DNA of 64,000 bases from Thalassotalea sp. G2M2-11 (GTDB lineage: Bacteria > Pseudomonadota > Gammaproteobacteria > Enterobacterales > Alteromonadaceae): the NCBI RefSeq assembly GCF_017168195.1, contig NZ_JADNYL010000003.1, positions 558,001 to 622,000 on the forward strand. The letters run 5' to 3'. The notes beneath the pieces are model-generated. The model searched no databases and was not told where the DNA came from. It saw only the letters and a list, made by a program, of their open reading frames with translations. Below are positions 45,485 to 55,246 of the stretch, one piece after another. The position numbers and the translations under genes were made by a program. The first letter of the stretch is position 1. Each line of letters begins with the position of its first letter.

Positions 45485-46554
45485 GATACTGTTCCGATTT
45501 CAAATGGGATCCTAATATTTACTTTAACACCTTTTGGCTCATTATTGGCAACCACTAATGAATAGTTATTTTTATACATAGCCTCTAATCGTTCACGAGT
45601 ATTGACTAAACCAACACCACTTTCACGATGTAAATTACCATTAACAATTTCAGCCCCAGGGCCATTATCAGCTAATGCAATTAATAAATCATGACCAAAT
45701 TTATCCACACTGATGTTAATAACTCCGCCTTGCTCTTGCACTGCAATCGCATATTTAATGGCATTTTCAGCTATAGGCTGCAAGATCATACTTGGTACAA
45801 GCGCCTGCTCACAGCCCTTTGCCACATGGTAATTAACCTGTAAACGTTCTTCAAAGCGCACTTTTTCAATGTCTAAGTATAACCGTAATGCTTGTAACTC
45901 ACTTTCTAGCGACACTTTTTTCATCGGATCTTTATCTAAAGAGTAGCGTAAAAACTCACTGAGTTTTGTCACCATAGCATTGGCGGTATCGTTTTCTTTG
46001 ACCAGCACTAAGGTAGAAATTGCATTTAAGGTATTGAATAAAAAATGCGGATTTAACTGATATCGTAGCATCTTCAGTTGAGCCTGATGAGCAACAGTAT
46101 TGGCTTTAAGCACATTTTGACGCTCTCTTTGCAGCATTTGATAATATTTAGTACCGAAATACAACACACTCCAGCTCAACATAATAGACACTGAAAAAAG
46201 GCCATTTTTAGTATAAAAAATCAATTTTTCAGGTCGATAGCCGTGCTTATAGATTTCCCAGTAATTAATGTTCTGTACCACTTGCCAGAGCAAGCCAGTA
46301 ATGGCGGAGCTAAATAAGACATAAAGCGCTATTTGTAACGGGGTATGGTTCCAAATATGACGATATATGTACCGTAAAGGAATACTGAATAACCAACCTG
46401 CGTAAGCGTTAAGAAAGATGATAATGACAAATATATCTCTTAAATCATGTAATAATGAGCTCAGATAATATACTAAGGCGAAGCCAAACCAACCCGCGGT
46501 ATGAACAAACCAAAATAAGTTGCTTTTATCTTCTAATATTTTTGTCCACTTCAC
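45481..46554 (-). CDS. LytS-type sensor histidine kinase
   Basis: Inner-membrane sensor kinase of 357 aa. About four transmembrane helices occupy residues 12-140, with no large periplasmic domain. The His_kinase domain holds the phospho-acceptor in LNPHFLFNTLNAIST (near 168) and the ATPase has ENAIKYAI, ALADNGPGAEI and GVGLVNTRERLEAMY. Length and topology are close to AlgZ of Pseudomonas (358 aa). The ligand is not evident from sequence. Confidence 0.92.
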   Translation of the reverse strand: MKWTKILEDKSNLFWFVHTAGWFGFALVYYLSSLLHDLRDIFVIIIFLNAYAGWLFSIPLRYIYRHIWNHTPLQIALYVLFSSAITGLLWQVVQNINYWEIYKHGYRPEKLIFYTKNGLFSVSIMLSWSVLYFGTKYYQMLQRERQNVLKANTVAHQAQLKMLRYQLNPHFLFNTLNAISTLVLVKENDTANAMVTKLSEFLRYSLDKDPMKKVSLESELQALRLYLDIEKVRFEERLQVNYHVAKGCEQALVPSMILQPIAENAIKYAIAVQEQGGVINISVDKFGHDLLIALADNGPGAEIVNGNLHRESGVGLVNTRERLEAMYKNNYSLVVANNEPKGVKVNIRIPFEIGTVS

Positions 46555-46723
46555 AAAAAATACCGATAGACTGATAATAAATGATAAGTATGAATGAGCA
46601 TTAACCAGAGTGCATTACCACTAAGCTTATCTAATTAACGTTTTGTCTCATTTATCTTTACCGCTAGTTCGTCAGTTAACACTACTGTCACATGTGTGCT
46701 AACCGACGGAGTAGGAAAACAAC

Positions 46724-47074
46724 TTAAAGATTCAGCATTTTCCCTAAAGGCTGTCCACCCACTAAATGCATATGAATGTGATACACTTCTTGCCCACCAT
46801 GTTGATTGCAATTCATGATCAAACGGTAGCCATTTTCATCAATGCCCTCTTGCTTTGCTAACTGCTTAGCAACCGTAAACATTCTCCCCATGGTAAGTTC
46901 ATCATCTTGTTCAAGATCATTAACCGTTGGGATCAATTTATTTGGCACGATAAGAATATGACTCTCAGCTTGTGGCGCTATATCTCTAAACGCGGTAACT
47001 AAGTCATCTTGATACAATAAAGGTGTTGGGATCTCTTGTCGTATTATTTTTGAAAAAATTGTTTCTTCTGCCAT
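46724..47074 (-). CDS. hinT: HIT-family purine nucleoside phosphoramidase
   Basis: Small cytosolic nucleotide hydrolase of 116 aa. The triad motif is present as [15 protein letters not shown] (the family His-phi-His-phi-His). The N-terminus [16 protein letters not shown] is typical. It starts 11 nt after the RND pump gene and is probably the last gene of the efflux operon, although there is no known functional link. Confidence 0.95.
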   Translation of the reverse strand: MAEETIFSKIIRQEIPTPLLYQDDLVTAFRDIAPQAESHILIVPNKLIPTVNDLEQDDELTMGRMFTVAKQLAKQEGIDENGYRLIMNCNQHGGQEVYHIHMHLVGGQPLGKMLNL

Positions 47075-47085
47075 GAGTCACTCAG

Positions 47086-50000
47086 TTATCTACTTGCTAC
47101 TTTCATTGATGATAGTTTAACAAAAGTACGCGCTCGTTCTACTATTAAATAATTAACAGGTACCAGTATTAAAGTAATTAATGTGGCAAATATGATACCA
47201 AAGCCTAGCGAAACAGCCATAGGGATCAAAAACTGCGCCTGAGTTGCTTTTTCAAATAGCAAAGGCATTAAACCAATAAAGGTAGTCAGCGATGTAAGCA
47301 TCACGGGCCTAAACCTTGCTTGGCCTGCTTTTAATACAGCATCAATTAACAAGACACCTTGCTGACGCTTCTGATTAATAAAGTCAACCAACACCAAACT
47401 ATCATTAACCACTACGCCAATCAGTGCCATCATCCCCAATAAACTCATGATGGTTAGATCCATTGACATGATCCAATGACCAACAATGGCGCCAATCGCC
47501 CCAAACGGGATCACTGACATCACAATTAGTGGCTGCGAATACGACTTAAACGGAATCGCCAGCAAGCAATATATAATAAAGAAAACAAAAATTAGCCCTA
47601 GCTTTAAACTACTAAATGATTCTTTTTGCTCCCTTGCTTCCCCCTCAAGACTGTATTTAACACTTGGGTACTTTGAAACTAACTCTTGTAAATAAGCTTT
47701 TAAATCAGCATTAAGTACTGTCATGTTAGTATTTTGTTTATCCACATCAGCCGTAACGCTGATGGTGCGATAGCGATCTATGCGCTTGATCGCAGAAGGG
47801 CTTTTCCCTGGAATTAATGTAGCAACATGAGAAAGCGGCACTTTAGCTCCATCAGGCGTATTAATTAGCATATCTTTTAAACTGGCAACAGATTGCCTAT
47901 CAGCTAGAGGGAATTTAAGCATCACTCGCACATCATCTCGCCCCCGTTGAATGCGTTGGATCTGAGCACCAAAAAATGCCTCCCTTACTTGGCGCGTTAT
48001 CGTCGTTCTTGAAATGCCCATCGCATGGCCTTGTTCGGTCAACTCAATTTCCAACTCTTGTTTGCCATCGGATAAACTATCAGCAATTTCAAATACCGTC
48101 GGATATGTCGCCAAGCGCGATTTAACCTGCTCTGCCACTAAATTTAATGTATTGAGATCCTTGGCTGATAATTGAATATCTATCGGATCACCTGCCCGTC
48201 CAAACTCGGCGCGAAAAGTCAAACTTTCAGCCCCAGGAATATCACCAATCATTTGTCGCCATTCTCGTACAAGTTGTCTAGTGCCTATACCGGTATCATT
48301 TTTATCAGCGGGTAAAATTTCAAAGCGCACTCTGCCAACTTCATCACGGGTGATCGCTAAGGTATTTAAGATAACGCTATCGCCTTGTTCATTGCGATAT
48401 TTGTCTTGTAGCTGGTTTGCAGCTAATGCCATTTTTTCCACATAACGATCAACCACATCAAAACTGGTTCCCACAGGCATGGTTAAATTCGCCCGAGCGG
48501 TTTCACTAACAATACGAGGAAAGAAGGTAAACTTTGTCCAGCCACTGACGATAAAGGCATAAATAATCACAAATGTAGCAATAAACAATGACAGCGTGGT
48601 TAGTTTATGATTAATCGCTTTAGCTAATAACGGCTGATAATAAGTTAAAATCAGTCGTTCAAAACCATCAGCAAAGCGTTGTTGCCACTGACTAAAACGT
48701 GAAGACTTTGATACATCAGAGCGTAAGCGTAAGTTTTTCAAATGCGATGGTAGAACGAACTTTGATTCTATCAACGAAAACAATAAAACCGGTATCACAA
48801 TCATTGGAATTTGTGCAAACAGTGCACCGCGTCGCCCTTCAATAAACGCCAAGGGCAGAAATGCCGCAATGGTAGTTAAAATACCAAAGGTGACTGGTAA
48901 TGCGACTTCTTGTGTGCCCTTAATCGCAGCATCTAAGCCTGATTTTGCTGTTTGAGTATGACGGTAAATGTTTTCACCTGTCACAATAGCATCATCAACC
49001 ACAATGCCTAACACTAAAATAAAACCAAATAGACTAATAATATTAATCGTGATATCGAAAAGTGGCATTAAAATAAATGCCCCCATAAAACTAATAGGAA
49101 TACCAATAGAAACCCAAAAAGCAATAGACGGTCGTAAAAATAGAGTTAACAGTAACAGGACTAAGAAGCCACCTTGTAACGCATTAGAAATCAATGTGTT
49201 GAGACGACTTTTAACAATCTCTGAATCATCATCCCAGTAACTTAACTCAAAGCCTTGAGGTAGTGTTGCTTGTCTTTGTTTAATGTAATTTTTAACGGCA
49301 TCGGCGACATCAATAGCATTTTGTTGACCGATGCGATAGACATCAATTAATGCACCACGTTTACCATTAAAACGTGCTCTTAACGGTTTTTCTTCAAAAC
49401 CATCATTGACCGTTGCCACATCGGTTACGTAAAGAAATGAACCATCACTTTGAGTTTTCACGACAATATGTTCAAAATCATCACGTCGATACGCTTGTCC
49501 TTTACTGCGCAATAATACATCGCCCCCTTCAGTGCGAATATTACCCGCAGATAAGTCAACAGAGCTTGCTTTAATTGCGTTAGCAATGTCAGATAAGCTT
49601 ATCTCATATTGCTGAAGTTTATCTGGGCTAACCTCAATGGCAATTTCGTAATTTCTTACTGCATCTAATGACACTTGAGTCACATCATTAAGCGCAAGCA
49701 GATCATCACGCACCTGCTCGGCAAATTCTCGAATCTCTTTCTCACTGTAGATAGAAGCAACGGTTACAGAAATGACATTACGCTTACGTTGTTGAATCGA
49801 AACAATCGGTTTTTCTGCTTCCACAGGAAAAGTGTTTACTGCATCCACACGGCTTTTAATATCCGCTAACAAATCACGAACATCATAACCTTCTTCAGCT
49901 TCAATTCTGACATTCGCAGCACCTTCAACGGATGTGCTGACGATTTTTTTAACCCCTTGTAAGTCTTGTATCGCCTCTTCTACGCGAATAGCAATACCTT

Positions 50001-50178
50001 GTTCGGTATCTTCAGGTGTAGCGCCACGTAGTGTCACCCCAACATTGACAATGTCGGAATCAAATGACGGAAATACTTCTAATGGAATATTACTTTTTAG
50101 TGAAAACACCCCTAACAGCAAAATAGTGATCATCAACAAATTTGCTGCAACATGATTACGGGCAAACCAAGCGATCAT
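47086..50178 (-). CDS. RND-family efflux pump inner-membrane subunit
   Basis: Proton-driven exporter of the AcrB/MexB superfamily (HAE1-like), 1030 aa. The twelve-helix layout has two large periplasmic loops after TM1 and TM7. The N-terminus (FARNHVAANLLMITILLLG) and FPSFDSDIV are typical. The TM4 proton-relay Asp pair is in LGIVVDDAIVTGENIY. Its start overlaps the adaptor gene by 4 bp. Substrates cannot be told from sequence. Confidence 0.95.
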   Translation of the reverse strand: MIAWFARNHVAANLLMITILLLGVFSLKSNIPLEVFPSFDSDIVNVGVTLRGATPEDTEQGIAIRVEEAIQDLQGVKKIVSTSVEGAANVRIEAEEGYDVRDLLADIKSRVDAVNTFPVEAEKPIVSIQQRKRNVISVTVASIYSEKEIREFAEQVRDDLLALNDVTQVSLDAVRNYEIAIEVSPDKLQQYEISLSDIANAIKASSVDLSAGNIRTEGGDVLLRSKGQAYRRDDFEHIVVKTQSDGSFLYVTDVATVNDGFEEKPLRARFNGKRGALIDVYRIGQQNAIDVADAVKNYIKQRQATLPQGFELSYWDDDSEIVKSRLNTLISNALQGGFLVLLLLTLFLRPSIAFWVSIGIPISFMGAFILMPLFDITINIISLFGFILVLGIVVDDAIVTGENIYRHTQTAKSGLDAAIKGTQEVALPVTFGILTTIAAFLPLAFIEGRRGALFAQIPMIVIPVLLFSLIESKFVLPSHLKNLRLRSDVSKSSRFSQWQQRFADGFERLILTYYQPLLAKAINHKLTTLSLFIATFVIIYAFIVSGWTKFTFFPRIVSETARANLTMPVGTSFDVVDRYVEKMALAANQLQDKYRNEQGDSVILNTLAITRDEVGRVRFEILPADKNDTGIGTRQLVREWRQMIGDIPGAESLTFRAEFGRAGDPIDIQLSAKDLNTLNLVAEQVKSRLATYPTVFEIADSLSDGKQELEIELTEQGHAMGISRTTITRQVREAFFGAQIQRIQRGRDDVRVMLKFPLADRQSVASLKDMLINTPDGAKVPLSHVATLIPGKSPSAIKRIDRYRTISVTADVDKQNTNMTVLNADLKAYLQELVSKYPSVKYSLEGEAREQKESFSSLKLGLIFVFFIIYCLLAIPFKSYSQPLIVMSVIPFGAIGAIVGHWIMSMDLTIMSLLGMMALIGVVVNDSLVLVDFINQKRQQGVLLIDAVLKAGQARFRPVMLTSLTTFIGLMPLLFEKATQAQFLIPMAVSLGFGIIFATLITLILVPVNYLIVERARTFVKLSSMKVASR

Positions 50179-51476
50179 AGTTGCTCACCTTTGTTGTTAT
50201 CAGTATTCTCTTTACTAGGCTGTTGAGAATTTTTCTCTTGCATAGCTGGTTTATTCGGCCGTTTAGCTGTAGGTTTTGCTCTTTTTACGGGGACACCATC
50301 AACCATATTAATACGTACGCTAGTGCCAGAAGTGACTTGTCCAAGCGGCGTTAATACTAAAAACTGTCCTTGCGATAACCCTGATTCAATCACAGCGACA
50401 TCATTATTTTGCCAAGCAATATTGACATTTATTCGTTTTAAAATGCCCTTTTCCACGACATAAACATAGGTTCCTTGGTAAATAGTACTATTTGGTATAA
50501 CAATGACTTGCTCAGCAGTACGACCAGAAATCTGTGCTTTTACATATTGTCCTATTTTTAAGGGTAAACCTGAGCGGGGTATATTTTTATAAGGATCATC
50601 AATTTGTGCTACCACATACAATTGTTGTGAATTCTTATCATATGCACCTTCGGTACGTACCACTTTTCCCTGCCATGTTTGATCCTCTGCAAGCTCAGAA
50701 TAAATGGTTACATCCGGTAAGGGGGTCGAACTTGTATTACTTAAACGACTGTTTTCCGGTAGATCAATGAACCGAAGGTCTGTGTTTTTAAGCGGGAGTC
50801 TAATTTCAACATAATCCACGGCATAAATTTCTGCTAATCGAGTACTAGGTGACACCAGCTGACCTAAATCGACTTCCTTGGTTAAAATTCGTCCGGTAAA
50901 GGGCGCTTTTATTTTACTGCGCTCAAGTGCTAAATCAGCTTTTTCAAGAGTCGCTTGTGCTGAATACAGTGTTGCTTGCGCCGCTAGAAGTTGCGGTTTT
51001 CTTAACACAAGATCTGGCGCATTTTGCTCGCTACCTAAACGTTGCCAATCTTGTTTCGCTTGCTCTACACGTGCTTTTTCTTCAATTAAACTTTGTTTAG
51101 CGCTATATAAATTAGCTTGTGCGATTTTAACTTCCGCTTTGAGATCACGATCATCAAGTTCAATTAACACATCACCTTTGTCAAAAAAGGCGCCCGCTTG
51201 AAAATTTCTACTGACTGCCATGATTTGCCCTGACACTTGTGGAAATAAAATACTCTGTGTTCTGGGTTTAATGGTGCCATAACTATCAATCACCATGGGA
51301 TAATCGACTTTAGCTAATGTTTGTACTTCCACATTGATCTGTGGTGCCATACTCGGGCGACCACGCTTTGCCGTAGGCGGATTATTAGTGATCAAATAAA
51401 AGCTGACCACGGTCACTACCAAGATAACAATGGGTAATAAAATGGTTTTGTATCGAGAGTTTGCAGCTAAAGACAT
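50175..51476 (-). CDS. RND periplasmic adaptor (membrane fusion protein)
   Basis: Links the RND pump to the outer-membrane channel. The 433 aa protein has one N-terminal anchor helix (residues about 13-30), a lipoyl-like half domain (GQIMAVSRNFQAGAFFDKGD), an alpha-helical hairpin (about 120-190), the second lipoyl half (KAPFTGRILTKEVDLGQLV) and a beta-barrel domain. The C-terminus has a Lys/Pro/Gln/Asn-rich tail of about 45 residues beyond the usual end. It lies 3 nt after the outer-membrane factor gene. Confidence 0.95.
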   Translation of the reverse strand: MSLAANSRYKTILLPIVILVVTVVSFYLITNNPPTAKRGRPSMAPQINVEVQTLAKVDYPMVIDSYGTIKPRTQSILFPQVSGQIMAVSRNFQAGAFFDKGDVLIELDDRDLKAEVKIAQANLYSAKQSLIEEKARVEQAKQDWQRLGSEQNAPDLVLRKPQLLAAQATLYSAQATLEKADLALERSKIKAPFTGRILTKEVDLGQLVSPSTRLAEIYAVDYVEIRLPLKNTDLRFIDLPENSRLSNTSSTPLPDVTIYSELAEDQTWQGKVVRTEGAYDKNSQQLYVVAQIDDPYKNIPRSGLPLKIGQYVKAQISGRTAEQVIVIPNSTIYQGTYVYVVEKGILKRINVNIAWQNNDVAVIESGLSQGQFLVLTPLGQVTSGTSVRINMVDGVPVKRAKPTAKRPNKPAMQEKNSQQPSKENTDNNKGEQL

Positions 51477-51479
51477 GGG

Positions 51480-52940
51480 CTATTGACTACCTAAAGAAAA
51501 AGAAGTTAAACGATGATCTTGATTATTTGGTTGTTCAAATTGATATCCACCACCTAAGGCAAGGTAGAGCGCAATTTGATTTTGTATTAATTGATTCTTC
51601 ACTTGTATCACCGCGGTTTGTGCATCAAATAAACGGCGCTGGGCATCTAGCACAGTGGTATAGCTTACCAACCCCTTTTGATACTGAGCAAACGATAGTT
51701 GCTCTGCTTGGTTGGCATTTTCCTGTGCTTGTTTAAGATATAAGTAGCGCTGTTTCAGTGCACTATGATTATTCAAGCCATTTTCAACGTCTGAAAAGGC
51801 CTGATAGACCTGCTTAAGATACAACTGCTCTTGCTGAGCCAAGCGTAACTTTGCTTGCTGCTCTTGTGCAGCCAGTTTACCCGCATTAAAAATAGGCATG
51901 GTGATATTACCAATTAATGACCATGCTAACGCACCACCGTCAAGTAAATCCCCTAATTCGTTTGAGCTATCTCCCAAGGTAGAAGTTAATGCAATTCGAG
52001 GAAAACGCTGCTTATGCGCAACTGCCACACCAGCGTCTAATGCTAATAACTGATACCAAGCAGCGACAAGATCGGCGCGTTTAGTTAACAATTGTGCAGG
52101 CAAAGCGTTTGGCAAAAATGGTTCGGTGTCTGGTAATTGCTGATTAATGGAAATCTGTCCATTGGGATACTGTCCAATTAATAGCTCTAAAGTGCGCTTT
52201 CGCTCGACAACCGTTTGTTCCTGTTGAGTAACTCGAGCCAACTCACTATTTAAATTATTTTTAGCAAGATAAACATCTAACGCATCTTTGAGCCCTAATC
52301 GATAAGACGATTCGATCATGGCTAAACTATCTTCTTGGTTCTTTGCTCTTGCTTGGTATAAGGCTAACAATTGTTGAGCTTCAACCGCACTAAACCATGC
52401 TTTACTCACATCTGCAATTAATTGTTGTTCTTGTTGAAAATAGTTATTTTTTGCTGACAAATAATCCAGTGATGCCTGATGTTGCTGATCAGAAAGCTTG
52501 CCCCAAAGATCGAGTTCATACGATAACTGTAAATTTACATCGGCAGTTGTCTGATAATTAATGTTGTCATCATTAACCACTTTTCTACGGCTATTACCTT
52601 GGGATAACGTAATATCTGGAAATTTAGTCACCCCAGCAATTTCCGCCGTTTGTTTTGCTATATCAACGACAGCTTGGCTCGATTGTAATAAATGGTTTTT
52701 TTGTTTGGCTAGAATGATCAATTGCTGTAACGCTTCATCATTTAATAACGTGTGCCATTGCATACTTTTTCGCGGATCAAGCGTTGAGCTATCAAGTACA
52801 TCAGCATTTGACCATGCGGCAGGCAATGATAGCTGCTTAACAGGATTATCAGTTTTGGATGTACTAACACAGCCAGCTACAGTGAGTGATATTGCCAAAC
52901 TCAGTGTTTTAACAAGAGTGAAATTATTTTTATTGTTCAT
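51480..52940 (-). CDS. Outer-membrane efflux lipoprotein, NodT/TolC family
   Basis: Trimeric outer-membrane channel of the efflux system. From the ATG at 52940 the product is 486 aa, with a lipoprotein signal peptide (LVKTLSLAISLTVAGC; lipobox LTVAGC). The two OEP repeats follow, with signatures such as LSYELDLWGKLSDQ and RADLVAAWYQLLALDAGVAVA. Upstream in-frame starts (ATG 52961, TTG 52970) would lengthen the signal peptide, and no start has a strong ribosome site. First gene of the OMF-adaptor-pump operon. Confidence 0.92.
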   Translation of the reverse strand: MNNKNNFTLVKTLSLAISLTVAGCVSTSKTDNPVKQLSLPAAWSNADVLDSSTLDPRKSMQWHTLLNDEALQQLIILAKQKNHLLQSSQAVVDIAKQTAEIAGVTKFPDITLSQGNSRRKVVNDDNINYQTTADVNLQLSYELDLWGKLSDQQHQASLDYLSAKNNYFQQEQQLIADVSKAWFSAVEAQQLLALYQARAKNQEDSLAMIESSYRLGLKDALDVYLAKNNLNSELARVTQQEQTVVERKRTLELLIGQYPNGQISINQQLPDTEPFLPNALPAQLLTKRADLVAAWYQLLALDAGVAVAHKQRFPRIALTSTLGDSSNELGDLLDGGALAWSLIGNITMPIFNAGKLAAQEQQAKLRLAQQEQLYLKQVYQAFSDVENGLNNHSALKQRYLYLKQAQENANQAEQLSFAQYQKGLVSYTTVLDAQRRLFDAQTAVIQVKNQLIQNQIALYLALGGGYQFEQPNNQDHRLTSFSLGSQ

Positions 52941-53256
52941 TATCGCTAGAAATACTCTCATGCTCTTCAAGGAGATTAATTGGTTATAGCCTATGCGTAA
53001 TTGACGGTAACAACAATCAAATTTACATAGATTTACAGTGTTACAATATTAACCGTAATAAGTGCAAACACATTATCGACTAGGTCAGCTATTTTTTCGG
53101 TGTTATAAATAGTTAGCGCTATTTTAGTGCACATATAGTTCACTGGTTAAATTCGCTAAAAGTATACTAAATGTGTAGTGAACAATATTTCACTCTAGGC
53201 ACTTTGCCACTTTATCGCTATCATAAGTTACGAATTTTATTACCGTTAAGATCACT
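52941..53256. other. Divergent intergenic region, efflux operon and lysE
   Basis: AT-rich 316 bp that must contain both promoters. The only clear element is AGTGAA-N6-TTCACT at 53177-53194, about 63 nt before the LysE start, a candidate operator. No gene seen. Confidence 0.5.
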
Positions 53257-53880
53257 TTGCTTGATTTCACTTTAATCGCTTTATTTATCCCAACTTTTTT
53301 TATGGTCAGTATTACCCCTGGTATGTGCATGACCTTAGCAATGACACTCGGGATGACCATTGGTATTCGTAAAACGCTGTGGATGATGTTGGGCGAATTA
53401 CTTGGCGTAGCCACTGTTGCCATTGCGTCTGTCGTTGGTGTTTCAGCCATCATGTTAAAAATGCCGTTTATATTTAACATATTCAAATTATTAGGCGCAG
53501 GCTATCTATTTTACATTGGAGTAAATATGTGCCGCTCTAGGGGAAAACTGGCAATATCAGATCAACCAACTAGGCTCACAGATATCAAAAAACTTACCTT
53601 ATTTCATCAAGGGTTTTTCACCGCCATCGCCAATCCAAAAGGTTGGGCTTTTATGGTGGCTTTATTGCCTCCATTTATCAATAAAAATTACGCGTTACCA
53701 ATACAACTTACTGTTCTAGTAGCAATTATTCTTATTTCTGAGTTTATTTGTATGATGCTTTATGCCACGGGTGGTAAAACGATTGGCAAGGTATTAACTA
53801 GCAGAAACAACGTTAAAATTTTAAACAAAATCTCTGGTAGTTTAATGATAATGATCGCTCTTTGGCTGGCGTTAAGTTAA
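53257..53880 (+). CDS. LysE/RhtB-family exporter
   Basis: Inner-membrane amino-acid or metabolite exporter of 207 aa with about six helices. The family signature is in FMVSITPGMCMTLAMTLGMT and the glycine motif GAGYLFYIGVNM; NPKGWAFMVALLPPFI is conserved. The start appears to be TTG (MLDFTLIALFIP), as no ATG occurs before the first helix and the N-terminus fits the family. The ribosome site is weak. It is divergent from the efflux operon. The substrate is unknown. Confidence 0.9.
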   Translation: MLDFTLIALFIPTFFMVSITPGMCMTLAMTLGMTIGIRKTLWMMLGELLGVATVAIASVVGVSAIMLKMPFIFNIFKLLGAGYLFYIGVNMCRSRGKLAISDQPTRLTDIKKLTLFHQGFFTAIANPKGWAFMVALLPPFINKNYALPIQLTVLVAIILISEFICMMLYATGGKTIGKVLTSRNNVKILNKISGSLMIMIALWLALS

Positions 53881-53890
53881 AAGTAACTGA

Positions 53891-54337
53891 TTAATCACGT
53901 TCACTGGTAAACTCAATAAAACGACTCACTGTTTTTTTATCGGTAGTGGCATCTGCAATTGTAAACCACACCACCCAAGTCATTTTTTCTTCACTACAGC
54001 TACCTAACATTGCATCACTCACGTAATGCTTAGCCTGTTCATCATATTGAAAGAATAAAGGAATTTTCCCCATATACATCTCCTTACCTTCTAAATAAGC
54101 AGAAACCGTTAAGTTAGCTGGCAAGTTATTACCGGAGAGATATATTTTAAACAATTGTTCAGTCTGTATTTTTTCTACATTAAATGAAACATTGACCTGA
54201 CCAAAGGGGGACTGAAAGTCACATTGACTTTGTTGAGCAATACACAGAGGTTTAACGAACAGTGAAGGCGTTTTTTTAGCCGGAGTACAGCTTACGACTG
54301 AAAGCGTTATCATCCATAGTAAAACAAATTGCCTCAT
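53891..54337 (-). CDS. Predicted lipoprotein next to fnr
   Basis: A 148 aa protein I do not recognise. It has a lipoprotein signal peptide (FVLLWMITLSVVSC; Cys17) and a beta-rich remainder with extra cysteines (PLCIAQQSQCDF, LGSCSEE). A strong AGAGGG site precedes the ATG. It is divergent from fnr; the shared promoter region holds an FNR-type box. Probably an envelope protein facing the periplasm. Its job may be linked to respiration, but that rests on position alone. Confidence 0.8.
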   Translation of the reverse strand: MRQFVLLWMITLSVVSCTPAKKTPSLFVKPLCIAQQSQCDFQSPFGQVNVSFNVEKIQTEQLFKIYLSGNNLPANLTVSAYLEGKEMYMGKIPLFFQYDEQAKHYVSDAMLGSCSEEKMTWVVWFTIADATTDKKTVSRFIEFTSERD

Positions 54338-54351
54338 ACCCTCTTCTCAAC

Positions 54352-54378
54352 TCAGGTTTGTTATCCGATCAAACCTGA
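54352..54378. repeat. Inverted repeat between the lipoprotein gene and fnr
   Basis: TCAGGTTTG-N9-CAAACCTGA, perfect 9 bp arms, 15 nt before the lipoprotein start on the minus strand. It could be an operator or a 5' leader hairpin of the lipoprotein mRNA. Confidence 0.45.
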
Positions 54379-54380
54379 AT

Positions 54381-54394
54381 TTGATTATGATCAG
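54381..54394. promoter_or_regulatory. FNR-type box upstream of fnr
   Basis: TTGATTATGATCAG fits TTGAT-N4-ATCAA at 9 of 10 positions. It lies about 106 nt before the fnr start, suggesting that FNR controls its own gene, the divergent lipoprotein gene, or both. Confidence 0.6.
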
Positions 54395-54499
54395 CTTTTT
54401 AAATTTATAACTCAGTATAATAGCAGGCAAGATAACAGAAGTTAACCAAACCTTTTTATTTAATATCAATTAGATAAACGAAATAGAGCGTAATAAGCC

Positions 54500-55246
54500 A
54501 TGACACAATGTAAGCTAGATATGGAAGCCACTGGTGAGAAAAATCACAAGTACATTGCCTGTGAACGATGTGCCATGCAGCCGATATGTTTACCAGTAAA
54601 GACCCAGCAATCAACGACATTAAGTCTGACAGACCAATATTTAGCTAAACGAACCCCTTCACAAAAAGATCATTATTTATTTACTCAAGGTCAACCACTT
54701 ACTGACATTTTTGCCGTATGCTCAGGTACCTATAAGCTAACTAAACTATCTAAATTTAACGAAGAAAAGGTATTAGGTTTTCGTTTTCCAGGTGAATTAA
54801 TCGGTGAAGATGCCTTGCACCCTAAAACATACACCCACAATGCCATTGCTATTGGTGACAGTTCAGTTTGCCGTGTCAATGTTGATAATCTACTTGCTTG
54901 CTCGCAAGCGGTACCCGATCTTCAATTAAGTTTAGTAGAATTATTGACCAGACAAAGCTTTATCTCACAAGCACAATTTGAATCATTAATCGCCAAAAAA
55001 TCGGCTGAAAGTTTAGTTGCTGCATTTTTACTCAACCTTAAACAACGCTTATCATCAAATGAACAGCCATCAAACGAATTAACTTTATCGATCAGCAAAG
55101 ATAATATCGCCAACTTTTTAGGACTTAGGCGAGAAACTTTAAGTCGTATCTTTTCAAAATTTCAAAAGGAGCAGTTAATTCAACAGTCTAAAAAACAGAT
55201 CATTATTTTGGCTCCTGAAACATTAGAAAATATGGCTAACAGTTAA
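54500..55246 (+). CDS. fnr: Oxygen-sensing regulator FNR (EtrA)
   Basis: CRP/FNR-family activator that holds a 4Fe-4S cluster and switches genes at low oxygen. The 248 aa protein has Cys21, Cys24 and Cys30 (ACERCAMQPIC) plus Cys124 (GDSSVC), the four cluster ligands. The cNMP-like barrel follows and then the HTH (ISKDNIANFLGLRRETLSRI); ETLSR is the DNA-contact helix of FNR rather than CRP. It precedes the ccoNOQP operon, whose promoter has two matching boxes. Confidence 0.97.
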   Translation: MTQCKLDMEATGEKNHKYIACERCAMQPICLPVKTQQSTTLSLTDQYLAKRTPSQKDHYLFTQGQPLTDIFAVCSGTYKLTKLSKFNEEKVLGFRFPGELIGEDALHPKTYTHNAIAIGDSSVCRVNVDNLLACSQAVPDLQLSLVELLTRQSFISQAQFESLIAKKSAESLVAAFLLNLKQRLSSNEQPSNELTLSISKDNIANFLGLRRETLSRIFSKFQKEQLIQQSKKQIIILAPETLENMANS

